Assembly (NCBI RefSeq): GCF_000165835.1
Contig: NC_014640.1
Location: forward strand, 4,960,001-5,024,000
Origin: Achromobacter xylosoxidans A8
GTDB taxonomy: Bacteria > Pseudomonadota > Gammaproteobacteria > Burkholderiales > Burkholderiaceae_B
DNA length: 64,000 nt
Direction: 5' to 3'
Below the pieces are notes generated by a model that did not search any database, was not told the DNA's origin, and saw only the letters and a list, made by a program, of their open reading frames with translations. Numbering within the stretch: the stretch's first letter is position 1; every line of letters starts with the position of its first letter. The translations under genes were made by a program, and so were the position numbers. Positions 56,078 through 64,000 of the stretch are shown piece by piece.

Positions 56078-57841
56078 ATGTCCAATTCCCCCCTCGCCCC
56101 CGACTTGACCGCCGGCAGCGCCCCCTCTTCCATGCGCCCCGCGCTGGCCGGCCTGAACCACATGATCTCGGCCGGCCACTACCTGGCCACGCAGGCCGGC
56201 ATGGACGTACTTCAGGCGGGCGGCAACGCCGTCGACGCCGGCGTGGCGGCGGGCATCGCCTTGGGCGTGGTTCAGAGCGACATCGTCAACTTCGGCGGCG
56301 TCGCGCCCATCCTGGTCTACCAGGCCAAGACCCGCAAGGTGTGGAGCATTTCCGGGCTGGGCTATTGGCCCAAGGCCGCACGCCTGGAGACCTTCCTGGA
56401 AAAACACGCCGGCACGATCCCGGCGGGCGTGCTGCGCACCGTCATTCCGGCCGCGCCCGACGCCTGGATCACCGCGCTGGAACGATTCGGCACCATGGGC
56501 TTCGGCGAGGTCGCGGCCGGCGCCATCCGGCTGGCGCGCGAGGGCTTCGTCATGTACCCGCTGATGGCCGAGGTGCTGGCCGAAAACGAAAAGAACTACG
56601 CCCGCTGGGCTTCCAGCGCCGCGATCTACCTGCCTGGCGGCAAGCCGCCAGCGGCGGGATCGATATTCCGCCAGGCCGACCTGGCGCGCAGCATCCAGTA
56701 CATGGCCGACGAAGAACGCGCCCATCGCGGCGACGGCCGGCAGGCCGGCCTGGCCGCCGCCCGCCGCGCGTTCTACGAAGGCGACATCGCCGCGGCCATC
56801 GTCAAGTATCACAAGGAAGCAGGCGGGCTGATCACCCACGAGGACCTGCGCGGCTTTTCCGTCGAAGTCGATCCGGCGCTGTCCACCGACTTCCACGGCA
56901 CGCAGGTGCACAGCTGCGGCTTCTGGTGCCAGGGACCCTCGCTGCTGCAAATGCTGAACATTCTTGAGCCTTGCGATTTGCGCGGCCTGGGCCACAACTC
57001 CGCCCCCTATGTGCACCTGCTGACCGAAGCCATCAAACTGGCTTTTGCCGACCGCGAGGTGCACTACGCCGATCCGCGCCATGCCCAGGTGCCGCAAGCG
57101 GCCTTGCTGTCCAAGGAATACGCGCGCGCGCGGCTGGCCATGATCACCCGGGATCGCGCCGGTCCGGACATGCCGCCGGCGGGCGCGCTGCCCGAGGCGC
57201 GCGATATCGACCTGCGCGCCGCCGGCCCCGAAGACATGGCGCGCACGGATCCGCGCCTGGATACCTCCTACGTGGCGGTGGTGGACAGGGAAGGCAACGC
57301 CTTTTCGGCCACGCCCAGCGACGGTTCCTACAACGTCCCCGTCATCCCGGGAACCGGCATCTGCGCTTCCGGGCGCGGCAGCCAATCCTGGGCCGAGGCC
57401 GGCCACCCCTGCGCAATCGGGCCGGGCCGCCGACCGCGGCTCACGCCCAACCCCTCGCTGGCCATCCGGCCCGGCCAATACGTCATGCCTTACGGCACGC
57501 CGGGGGGCGACGTGCAGTGCCAGGCCATGTTGCAGACTTTCCTCAACATGGAGGTGTTCGGCATGGACGTGCAACAGGCGGTCGAGGCTCCGCGCTTTGC
57601 AAGCTTCAGCTTCCCCTCGTCGTTCGAACCGCACAACGCCATGCCGGGCCGGCTGATGATCGAAGACATGATCGCGCGCGGCGCGGGCGAAAAACTTGCC
57701 GAAATGGGTCATACCGTCAAATGGTGGCAAGGCCACAGCTGGCGGGCCGGCGCCGTTTGCATGGTCAGGCATGACCTGGACAGCGGCGTGCGCTGGGGCG
57801 GGGCGGACCCGCGCCGGCCGGCTTACGCGGCGGGGTGGTAA
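56078..57841 (+). CDS. Gamma-glutamyltransferase family protein (second copy)
   Basis: 587 residues. AGGNAVDAGVAAGIALGVVQ, VNFGGVAPILVYQAKTRKV, HLLTEAIKLAFADREVHYAD, the probable processing site before Thr396 (DTSYVAVVDREGNAFSATPS) and YGTPGGDVQCQAMLQTFLN identify the Ntn-hydrolase family. No signal peptide is seen. It differs clearly from the copy at 25023 (for example APDAWITALERFGTMGFGEV), so the two are not a recent duplication and may act on different amides. Last gene of the IclR-controlled operon. Confidence 0.87.
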   Translation: MSNSPLAPDLTAGSAPSSMRPALAGLNHMISAGHYLATQAGMDVLQAGGNAVDAGVAAGIALGVVQSDIVNFGGVAPILVYQAKTRKVWSISGLGYWPKAARLETFLEKHAGTIPAGVLRTVIPAAPDAWITALERFGTMGFGEVAAGAIRLAREGFVMYPLMAEVLAENEKNYARWASSAAIYLPGGKPPAAGSIFRQADLARSIQYMADEERAHRGDGRQAGLAAARRAFYEGDIAAAIVKYHKEAGGLITHEDLRGFSVEVDPALSTDFHGTQVHSCGFWCQGPSLLQMLNILEPCDLRGLGHNSAPYVHLLTEAIKLAFADREVHYADPRHAQVPQAALLSKEYARARLAMITRDRAGPDMPPAGALPEARDIDLRAAGPEDMARTDPRLDTSYVAVVDREGNAFSATPSDGSYNVPVIPGTGICASGRGSQSWAEAGHPCAIGPGRRPRLTPNPSLAIRPGQYVMPYGTPGGDVQCQAMLQTFLNMEVFGMDVQQAVEAPRFASFSFPSSFEPHNAMPGRLMIEDMIARGAGEKLAEMGHTVKWWQGHSWRAGAVCMVRHDLDSGVRWGGADPRRPAYAAGW

Positions 57842-58011
57842 GTCGGCGCGGCGCCCCGAACGCACGCCGCTGTCCAGGCATGACGCCTGCTGCATCTGCC
57901 GAGCCGCCTGGGCGCCATGAGCGGGAACAGCGATTGCTGGTGAACGCCAGATACCCCACTAGATGCGCAGACCTGCAGGCGTATCTGCAACCAGTGCGCT
58001 TGCTGCGGAAC

Positions 58012-58251
58012 ATGCATATGGATCGCGAGGAACTATTGGCACAAATGATCGCCACGCCAGCGATCGACCGGGACTTCAATGACTGGCCCGAAGTATTGGC
58101 CAACTATGCCGAATGCCTGGTCGCGCTGCAGCCGAGGCTGCCGCCAGAGGAACTGGAAAGGCTGGTACGCGTCGGCGCGGATTTCTACCGCACGCTGGCG
58201 CGCGCCGAACAATACCGGCACATGTCTGTCTGGGACGAGCAGCAGCCCTAA
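58012..58251 (+). CDS. Small hypothetical protein
   Basis: 79 residues, mostly helical and acidic (EELLAQMIATPAIDRDFNDW, LPPEELERLVRVGADFYRTL). No family recognised. Start 58012 or 58018 (both ATG); the frame is open further upstream to 57835 but that part is unlike protein. It is convergent with the next small gene, 3 bp apart. Confidence 0.5.
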   Translation: MHMDREELLAQMIATPAIDRDFNDWPEVLANYAECLVALQPRLPPEELERLVRVGADFYRTLARAEQYRHMSVWDEQQP

Positions 58252-58254
58252 TGC

Positions 58255-58461
58255 TCAGCCGTACGTGTATGAGCGCCGGCGATATGCTTCCTTGACGTAG
58301 CGCTGGAGTTCGGCCTCGACCGGCGAGACCGTCGCCGCCGCTGGCTCCGCGTGAGGGTCGAGCAGGCGCCGCGCGGCTTCCAGCGTGCGCCGCGCCCTGA
58401 GTTCACCCTCGCTCAAAATCTCGATGGAAGGCGCCGTCGTTTCGCGTTCGAACTTGTCCAT
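58255..58461 (-). CDS. Small hypothetical protein
   Basis: 68 residues, with AGGAG 7 bases before ATG 58461. Acidic N-terminus and basic C-terminus (VEAELQRYVKEAYRRRSYTY), soluble. No family recognised. Confidence 0.55.
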   Translation of the reverse strand: MDKFERETTAPSIEILSEGELRARRTLEAARRLLDPHAEPAAATVSPVEAELQRYVKEAYRRRSYTYG

Positions 58462-58604
58462 GACGCTACTCCTGTAAGTAAGGGGATGCAGCAGTCCGCT
58501 ACATCAGCAAGCGGCGTGCCTGCGGCCTGGGCAGTTCACCCCGTGAGGCGATGGCTGCCGCAAAAAAAGGGCGGCCGATAGCCGCCCTCTTCATCACTTC
58601 CGAT

Positions 58605-59003
58605 TTACCAATAGGGATCCTGGTTGTAGTACTTGTGCACGCTCAGCGCCCAACTTTCATCCGCCATCCTGGGCCAATCATCCTTGTCGAAACCCGGCGC
58701 GTTCTTCAACACCTCCTTGTCCACGTTCAGGATGAAGCACTTACGGTCCGTGTCCAGGGTCAATGCCGCCCATGGAATGGCAAAAAGCTTGTCGCCCATC
58801 CCCAAAATGCCGCCCCGCGACAACACCGCATAAGCGACTCGTCCGCGTGGCACATCTATCATGATGTCCTTGATGGATCCCAACCCCTCGCCCGCCGCGT
58901 TGACGACGTCGTTGCCCTCCAGGGTGTCCGCAGCCATGACTTCCGGGCCAGGCCCGGTTGCCGAGTCCTTGGGCCCGCCAACAATATTGGTTTGATGCTC
59001 CAT
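58605..59003 (-). CDS. PRC-barrel domain protein
   Basis: 132 residues from ATG 59003 (AGGAG upstream). The PRC-barrel pattern is clear: GNDVVNAAGEGLGSIKDIMI, GRVAYAVLSRGGILGMGDKL and AIPWAALTLDTD. Stress-linked single-domain PRC proteins of this size are common in proteobacteria; molecular role unknown. It is divergent from the secreted protein at 59196, and the pair could share a stress-responsive control region. Confidence 0.85.
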   Translation of the reverse strand: MEHQTNIVGGPKDSATGPGPEVMAADTLEGNDVVNAAGEGLGSIKDIMIDVPRGRVAYAVLSRGGILGMGDKLFAIPWAALTLDTDRKCFILNVDKEVLKNAPGFDKDDWPRMADESWALSVHKYYNQDPYW

Positions 59004-59195
59004 GCGTTTCTCCTGTGCGGGGCCGATCCCCACGTTGAAATCCGATTGCGGCGGCACCCTGTGCGCCGATCCGGGACAAGTACTCCAGCAAGCGCCATGC
59101 CCATCGGGCGCCGCCCGCGCCCGGTATCTCCTAGTCATGTCAATGGGCACGGCGCTTGCGGATCGCATCCCGCTATCCCACATAGGAGCGTATTC

Positions 59196-59546
59196 ATGAA
59201 AATCCGAGCCCTCACCTACGCGCTGGCCCTGTCCGCCGGACTGGCTTCGGCCGGTGCGCTGGCGCAGTCCGCCATGCCCACCTCGCCCTCCAACACCCCC
59301 AACGACGGCACTGCCGTTCCCCCGAACCAGCCCGTGCCTCCGGGACAAATACCGCCCGCGCCGAATGCGACGCCCAACACGCCGACCAATCCGCCCAATA
59401 TGAACAAGGGCGACCACACCAAGTCCGACAAGCACACGACCGACAAGCAGGGCCGTCACCGCGAGGCCAACGACAACGTGCCCGGCACCAAGGGCGGCGG
59501 AGCCACGCCGCCTGCGGGATATCCCAACACCGGTGGCTCCAAGTAA
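59196..59546 (+). CDS. Secreted Pro/Asn/Thr-rich small protein
   Basis: 116 residues from ATG 59196 (AGGAG upstream). A signal peptide ends at AGALAQS; the mature part is low-complexity (PPNQPVPPGQIPPAPNATPN, then a Lys/His/Asp-rich segment GDHTKSDKHTTDKQGRHRE) and ends with GYPNTGGSK. Probably intrinsically disordered in the periplasm or cell envelope. Function unknown. Confidence 0.75.
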   Translation: MKIRALTYALALSAGLASAGALAQSAMPTSPSNTPNDGTAVPPNQPVPPGQIPPAPNATPNTPTNPPNMNKGDHTKSDKHTTDKQGRHREANDNVPGTKGGGATPPAGYPNTGGSK

Positions 59547-59567
59547 GTCCGCCGCTGCAGCAGGACT

Positions 59568-59598
59568 GGCAACCGCCAGAAAGGTTGTTTAGTTTTGT
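59568..59598 (+). terminator. Terminator candidate after the secreted protein
   Basis: Stem CTGGC-AACC-GCCAG (59568-59581), with an alternative CAACC/GGTTG pairing, followed by TTTAGTTTT. It lies about 20 bp after the stop. Confidence 0.4.
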
Positions 59599-59669
59599 GC
59601 AGTAGCGCCGGCATGTTCTTCACACTCCTTAAAAGACCTCGGAAAGATTCGTTCGACTCGATCGATACA

Positions 59670-59716
59670 TTGCGCGGCAGCGGTCCCTGGACCCCCGAAA
59701 AATCGCTGCCGCGCAA
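59670..59716 (+). promoter_or_regulatory. Structured leader before the GT9 gene
   Basis: A perfect 13-bp inverted repeat (TTGCGCGGCAGCG at 59670-59682, CGCTGCCGCGCAA at 59704-59716) encloses a second hairpin (GGTCC-CT-GGACC, 59682-59693). It ends 12 nt before the ATG at 59729, close to the ribosome binding site (ACGAGG). No T-run follows, so a translational control element or processed RNA is more likely than a terminator. Confidence 0.5.
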
Positions 59717-59728
59717 ACGAGGCCACCC

Positions 59729-60685
59729 ATGCCGGAAGTCGTTGTCTATGTCAGAAGCCAGCCTCGGCTGGGTGATCAGATCGTCGCCCTGCCGGCGCTT
59801 TATCAACTGAAAACCTGGTGGGCGTCCAGGCGGATCCGGGTGGTCGCCCGCGACGACCTGGCCGGCTTTTACCGGGGCGTGCCCTGGGTCGACGAGTTCG
59901 TGCGCGCCGCCACCTTCGGGGACTATCTGCGCACGCTAAAGAGGAACACCCCGGTCTGCGTCAGCCTGCATCACAGCAGCGAGCGCTTTGGCCTGCTCAA
60001 TCTGCTGCGCCGGCCCGCCTTGCGCTTCGGCTTTCGCAACGAGCGCGTGAGCGATCTGGTCTGGACGCATTGCCACCGCAAGAACATTGCCGAATACATC
60101 GGCCTGGCCAATCTGCGCCTGCTGGCCTCCTATCGCGGATTCGACGCCGAGCTCGCGGCGCGGCGCTGCTTCCAGGCGCTGGCGCGCCCGCATATCGATG
60201 AAGCGCCGCGCGCCGACGTGGTGCTGATACCCGGCGGCGGTTCAGGCGAGTTCAAGCGCTGGAGCCTGCTGAACTATCTGCGCCTGGCCGAGAGGCTCAA
60301 GCTGCTGCTGGGTCAGCACACCCGCTTCCTGTTCGTGCTGGGAGAACAGGAAACCGTCGAACGCGACAAACTCGAAACCTTGCGGCGCCCGGAGTTCTCG
60401 ATCGCCTATTGCCGCTCCGTGCCGGAGCTCAGCGCCATCATGCTGCGCGCGCGCCTGGTCGTGGCCAACGATTGCGGCCCCTCGCATATCGCGCAAGGCG
60501 CCTGCGTGCCCTATGTCGGCGTTTTCAACGAGTCCAATCCCGAGTGGTTCTGGGACCGGCCCTACTCCGCCGCAGTCGTTCCCCGCCATCCCCGCGAAGG
60601 CATCAACGCCATCACGCCCGACGACGTGCTGGCCGCCTGCCGCAAAGTCCTGGAGCATCATGCGCATCCTGCATACGTTGGCTGA
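59729..60685 (+). CDS. GT9 heptosyltransferase-family protein
   Basis: 318 residues. The N-terminal VYVRSQPRLGDQIVALPALY and the C-terminal nucleotide-sugar site VVANDCGPSHIAQGACVPYV identify the GT9 (WaaC/WaaF/WaaQ) family, which adds heptose to the LPS inner core. It overlaps the following GT4 gene by 26 nt. Acceptor position unknown. Confidence 0.88.
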   Translation: MPEVVVYVRSQPRLGDQIVALPALYQLKTWWASRRIRVVARDDLAGFYRGVPWVDEFVRAATFGDYLRTLKRNTPVCVSLHHSSERFGLLNLLRRPALRFGFRNERVSDLVWTHCHRKNIAEYIGLANLRLLASYRGFDAELAARRCFQALARPHIDEAPRADVVLIPGGGSGEFKRWSLLNYLRLAERLKLLLGQHTRFLFVLGEQETVERDKLETLRRPEFSIAYCRSVPELSAIMLRARLVVANDCGPSHIAQGACVPYVGVFNESNPEWFWDRPYSAAVVPRHPREGINAITPDDVLAACRKVLEHHAHPAYVG

Positions 60686-61778
60686 ACGCAGCCTGGGCGG
60701 GCTGGAATTCCGCGTCCTCGAACAATCGGCATGGCTGCAACGCCACGGCTACGAAGTCGCCATTGCCGCGCCCGCGGACAGCGAAATCGGGCGCGAAGCG
60801 CGGCAGCGCGGTCTGCGCGCCGTGGACATCGCCTTCGACTCCGCCTACTCGCCCGCCACGGTCCTCAAGCTGCGCCGCGCCGTCAAGGCGCTGCGCATCG
60901 ACATCATCGACAGCCACAGCCGGGCGGACGGCAAGACGGCCGCGCTGTGCCGCGACCTGTGCGCGGTCGTCAGGACGCGCCATTTCGCCAAGCCCATGCG
61001 CTCCTCGCCGCGGCGCCGGCTGGAATGGAAACTCGGCTGCGACCACGTCATCGCGACCAGCCTGCTGGGCAAACAGGAAATCCTGGCCGCGCGCCTGGCC
61101 GCCCCCGAACAGATCAGCGTGGTCGGAGAATGGGCCGCCGACGAGTTCTTCCTGCCCGGCGACACGCCGCAGGCGCGCCTGCGCACCCGGCAAGCTCTGG
61201 GCATGCGCGCTCCCGACAGCGCCTGCGTCATCGCCACCATAGGCATGCTGCGCCCCGAGAAAGGCCAGTCCGACCTGCTGCGCGTGGTGCAGCGGCTGCA
61301 CGCCCAGGGCATGCCCGCCATTGCGCTGGTGGTCGGCATGCCCACGGCCAGTACCAAGCCCTATGCCTATGCATTGCATCAACTGACTGTCGACCTGGGC
61401 ATATCCGAGCATGTGGTGTTCGCAGGCCATCGCAACAATGTTGCGGAAATGATCCGCGCCGCCGACGTGGTGCTGGTGCCTTCGGCCACCGAGGCCTGGT
61501 CGCGCGTCGTGCCCGAGTCCTATGCGGCGCGGCGCCCCGTGGTCGCCAGCGATGTCGGCGGCCTGCCGGAAATCGTCACGCCGGGCCAGACCGGCTGGCT
61601 GGCGCCGCCGGGCGACGTCGCCGCTTACGCAAACCGCATCATGCAGATCCGCGGCAACCCCGCGCAGACTGCGGCCATGGTCGGCAACGCCCGCGCCTAC
61701 GCGGATGCGAACTTCCGCTTGGCGGGCAAGATGTTCAGCACCCTGGAGGCGTACAAGCGCGCGCTGCGCCCCGGCTGA
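60660..61778 (+). CDS. GT4-family glycosyltransferase
   Basis: 372 residues from ATG 60660 (GGAG 5 bases before). N-terminal LHTLAERSLGGLEFRVLEQS and C-terminal VLVPSATEAWSRVVPESYAA, RPVVASDVGGLPEIVTPGQT with the E-x7-E motif of GT4 enzymes. Probably LPS core or surface-glycan assembly together with the GT9 gene. Confidence 0.9.
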   Translation: MRILHTLAERSLGGLEFRVLEQSAWLQRHGYEVAIAAPADSEIGREARQRGLRAVDIAFDSAYSPATVLKLRRAVKALRIDIIDSHSRADGKTAALCRDLCAVVRTRHFAKPMRSSPRRRLEWKLGCDHVIATSLLGKQEILAARLAAPEQISVVGEWAADEFFLPGDTPQARLRTRQALGMRAPDSACVIATIGMLRPEKGQSDLLRVVQRLHAQGMPAIALVVGMPTASTKPYAYALHQLTVDLGISEHVVFAGHRNNVAEMIRAADVVLVPSATEAWSRVVPESYAARRPVVASDVGGLPEIVTPGQTGWLAPPGDVAAYANRIMQIRGNPAQTAAMVGNARAYADANFRLAGKMFSTLEAYKRALRPG

Positions 61779-61842
61779 CGGACGATCGTCACGGCGAAAG
61801 CGCTATCATGGTGCCCCCGATTTATTTACCCGATTCAGTCCC

Positions 61843-62448
61843 GTGACCAAGCCCGCCCTACTGCTCGTCCTGGCAATCGCCTTGACGGGTTGCTCCAAGC
61901 AGGAAGAAACACCCTGGGAACGGCTGCAAGCCGCCACGCCGAAACTGCAGCTGGACGCCAATACGCCCGAAGCGGCGGTGAAGTCCTGGTGGCAGGTCCG
62001 CGACGCGCACGACCGCTACACCGCCACCGCCTGCAAGGAAATGGCCGAGCTGTACCGTCCGTTCAGCGCGGCCGAAGACTCCCTGTCCACGGCGCAGCTC
62101 CAGACGCGCCAGAACGGCGACGAAAAGTGCAGCCTCGAAACCTACGAGCGCAGCGTCGTCAACGTCGATGTCCAGTCCGACACGCGCGCCTTCGTCGTCG
62201 CCCAGATCCGCAACACCACGCCCTCCACCCCCGGCTTCCCCGTCGACAACGACGAGCGCGACCGCAAGGAACGGGGCGTGCGCATGCAGTACCTGCTGGA
62301 ACGCGCCGACCAGACCCAGGGCTGGAAGATCGCCCAGGTATTTGGCCGCAACCGCTACTGCGAAGTCGCGCCGGTCAACGGCTGGTGCCCGCTGTACAAC
62401 CGCGCGGCGGGGTCGGCGAATAGCTACGTCTTTGAGTTCAGCCAGTAG
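61843..62448 (+). CDS. Hypothetical lipoprotein
   Basis: 201 residues from GTG 61843. Lipoprotein signal VTKPALLLVLAIALTGC with lipobox LTGC (Cys17), then a soluble domain with AAVKSWWQVRDAHDRYTATA and four further Cys (positions in TACKEMAE, DEKCSLET, RYCEVA, NGWCPLY) that may form disulfides in the periplasm. Family not recognised. An ATG at 61808 opens a 12-codon ORF that ends inside this start (CCGTGACC), possibly coupling translation. Confidence 0.75.
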   Translation: MTKPALLLVLAIALTGCSKQEETPWERLQAATPKLQLDANTPEAAVKSWWQVRDAHDRYTATACKEMAELYRPFSAAEDSLSTAQLQTRQNGDEKCSLETYERSVVNVDVQSDTRAFVVAQIRNTTPSTPGFPVDNDERDRKERGVRMQYLLERADQTQGWKIAQVFGRNRYCEVAPVNGWCPLYNRAAGSANSYVFEFSQ

Positions 62449-62499
62449 CCGAGGCGAGGGCAAAAGCGCGATCTGCCCGCAGGTGTCGGTGCCCTCTGG

Positions 62500-62889
62500 T
62501 CAGGCATCCAGGATGACAGCGGGCCGTACCCGCACCGCCTTGCCCAGCGTTCGCGCGACCGGCGATGCCTGCGCGGCCCCGCGGACCAGATCCAGCTGCG
62601 CCGCCGTCAGCGCCGCCGCGAAGCGCAAGCTGACCTCGAATCCGGTTTCGTGGTCCAGGCGTTCGATGACGACATCCACCGTACTCTCGGGCAAGGCGAT
62701 GCCCGCCCGCTCCGCGGCCATGTCGATGGACATGCAGACACAGGCCGCAAGCGCGCTTTCAAGCAACTCGTGCGGCCGCATGCCTGTGTTTCCTCCTTTG
62801 CCGTCCTTGCGCGTGTCCGAGAGCAGGACATTCTGCCCGTTCGTTACCTCGACACCATAAGGCTCGCCCAGCCGCTTCGCCGTCACCAT
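62500..62889 (-). CDS. OsmC-family protein
   Basis: 129 residues from ATG 62889 (AGGAG upstream). OsmC/Ohr fold with RPHELLESALAACVCMSIDM (Cys50 at the peroxidatic position, Cys52 close by) and AQASPVARTLGKAVRV. The second Cys of OsmC peroxidases, normally just before the P-V segment, is Ser109, so classic two-Cys peroxide reduction through that residue is unlikely. Cys52 might substitute. Probably oxidative-stress related. Confidence 0.85.
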   Translation of the reverse strand: MVTAKRLGEPYGVEVTNGQNVLLSDTRKDGKGGNTGMRPHELLESALAACVCMSIDMAAERAGIALPESTVDVVIERLDHETGFEVSLRFAAALTAAQLDLVRGAAQASPVARTLGKAVRVRPAVILDA

Positions 62890-63144
62890 GTCAGTCTCCT
62901 GTTGTGGAATGAAAGGCATGACAGGCTAAGCCCCGATTGGACGTCGAGGAAGGCCTGCGGAGGTACTGGTACCGGCAGTGACAGGATGGGGGGTCGCATC
63001 CTCCTTCTGTCGCAGCCATTGCACGGGCGAAAGCGTGGGGCTTGTGCTGATGCGACCGGTCCGCGCCCAGGGCTCCACGCGCGCCGATTGCGGCACATAC
63101 TCCGCAACCTGAAGGCTTTTCTCCGGCCCCCCCCTACCACCCAC
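62890..63144. other. Intergenic, nothing recognised
   Basis: 255 bp between the OsmC gene and the stop of the last Bug gene. It holds no convincing ORF or clear terminator; the OsmC promoter must lie here. Confidence 0.4.
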
Positions 63145-64000
63145 CTACTGCACAGGCGACAGGTTCGCCGCCTTCGCCGCCGCGGCATACATCGGAATCT
63201 CCCGGGCCATGGTGTCGGCCAGGACCTGCGGCGCACTCCCTACGGGATCGATGCCCAGTTCCAGCAAGCGATTGGCCACGGCGGGCTCGCGCACGGCGAG
63301 GGATACGGTGGTCTGCAGCTTCTCGATGACGGCTGGCGGCGTACCCGCCGGGGCGTACAGGGACGACCAGAATGACATGGCGAAGCCCGGCGCGCCGGAC
63401 TCCGCGACGGTAGGCACGTCGGGCAGCAAGGTAAAGCGCTTCGCCCCCGTGACGGCCAGCGCCTTCAGTCGGCCGCTGCGGATCTGCGGCAATACGGCAG
63501 CGGTGTCGATCAGCGCAAAGTCGATCTCATTGGCCAGCAACGCAGCAACCACGGCGGAGTTCCCTTTGTAGTTGACCACCTCCGTTTCCAGGCCGACGCG
63601 TTTGGCGAACAGTCCGGTAGCGAGCTGGAAGGAGTTGGCGCCCGAACCTGCGAACAGAGGCTTGCCGCTCTTTTTTCCCTGACCAACCAGATCGGCTACC
63701 GAGCGCGCCGAGCTGTCCGCCTTGACGGTCAGGATCATCGGAATGTCTCCGACGAGGGAGATCGGCGCGAAATCGGCGACGGGGTCGTAGTCCAGGTTGT
63801 TGTAGATGGCCGGATTGACAGTCATGCCGCTGCTTGGCCCCACCAGCAAGGTGTAGCCGTCCGGCTCCGCCCGTTTGACGGCGCCGATGGCGATGGCGCC
63901 GCTGGCGCCGGGCCGGTTCTCCACGATGAAGGGCTGGCCCAGGCGACGTTGCAACTGCTCGGCCATCAGGCGCGCCAGGATATCGTTACCGCCGCCCGGC
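63145..64000 (-). CDS. Bug/TctC periplasmic solute receptor, 5' end outside window
   Basis: The visible 285 codons run from PGGGNDILARLMAEQLQRRL at the window edge to the stop at 63145. VENRPGASGAIAIGAVKRAE, LVGPSSGMTVNPAIYNNLDY and VVNYKGNSAVVAALLANEID follow the family pattern. The signal peptide and first strand lie beyond 64000. The internal ATG at 63966 is not the start. Confidence 0.9.
   Translation of the reverse strand, partial: PGGGNDILARLMAEQLQRRLGQPFIVENRPGASGAIAIGAVKRAEPDGYTLLVGPSSGMTVNPAIYNNLDYDPVADFAPISLVGDIPMILTVKADSSARSVADLVGQGKKSGKPLFAGSGANSFQLATGLFAKRVGLETEVVNYKGNSAVVAALLANEIDFALIDTAAVLPQIRSGRLKALAVTGAKRFTLLPDVPTVAESGAPGFAMSFWSSLYAPAGTPPAVIEKLQTTVSLAVREPAVANRLLELGIDPVGSAPQVLADTMAREIPMYAAAAKAANLSPVQ

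Noticed and set aside
57878..57894. Short hairpin CAGGC/GCCTG after the second ggt gene as a terminator
   Set aside because: Five base pairs only and no T-run; not above background in this GC-rich sequence.
59638..59650. GGAAAGATTCG as a fourth copy of the CGAAAnATTCG motif
   Set aside because: It has a mismatch at the first base and lies before an unrelated LPS gene; probably chance.

Overview
This window is high-GC chromosomal DNA from a beta-proteobacterium, most likely an Alcaligenaceae member (Achromobacter/Bordetella type). The evidence is seven Bug/TctC-type periplasmic solute receptors, DUF4148 exported proteins, a czcCBA efflux system with a dedicated two-component system, and many acyl-CoA and amino-acid catabolic operons under LysR, GntR and IclR control. 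The genus is an inference from gene content; no rRNA is present.

Bases 1-4184 are a degraded genomic island next to a tRNA-His gene (4185-4261, minus strand). The stretch is visibly less GC-rich than the rest. It holds a phage-like lipoprotein gene, a DUF6881 (immunity-like) gene, a PD-(D/E)xK-like protein, a small frame-disrupted ORF, an HNH endonuclease split by a frameshift, a truncated IS3-family element whose orfA has an in-frame stop, and about 38 codons that look like the C-terminus of a tyrosine integrase ending just before the tRNA 3' end.

Bases 4443-23830 start with cardiolipin synthase and a LysR regulator. Two acyl-CoA modules follow: caiB-like CoA-transferase, Bug and enoyl-CoA hydratase (minus), with a divergent Bug; and a seven-gene minus-strand operon (DUF35, thiolase-like protein without the usual cysteines, 3-oxoacid CoA-transferase A and B, fused double acyl-CoA dehydrogenase, FadB-like enzyme, hotdog thioesterase). 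An 11-bp motif CGAAAnATTCG occurs in both divergent control regions and may join them in one regulon. A hydroxyisobutyrate-dehydrogenase-like gene, an MFS and an EamA transporter, a cupin and a GntR regulator complete the region.

Bases 24024-26618 are a Bug plus gamma-glutamyltransferase pair opposite the GntR gene. Bases 26759-37644 are a metal-resistance block: czcC-czcB-czcA runs directly into a GT2 and an ArnT-like GT39 gene (lipid A sugar-transfer type), opposite a DUF4148 gene and a response regulator/histidine kinase pair, with a second DUF4148 gene after the kinase.

Bases 38329-50487 hold TctA, a Bug receptor, a LysR regulator and a tightly overlapping six-gene operon: hydantoinase/5-oxoprolinase A and B subunits, a ThDP enzyme, and a three-component flavin/iron-sulfur amino-acid or opine dehydrogenase. 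Bases 50531-57841 hold an IclR regulator and a divergent operon of FAD amino-acid oxidoreductase, M19 dipeptidase-like protein, two Bug receptors and a second gamma-glutamyltransferase. Together these suggest scavenging of gamma-glutamyl, pyroglutamyl or D-amino-acid compounds. Bases 58012-64000 carry small stress/envelope proteins, two LPS-type glycosyltransferases behind a structured leader, a lipoprotein, an OsmC protein and the 3' part of a seventh Bug gene.
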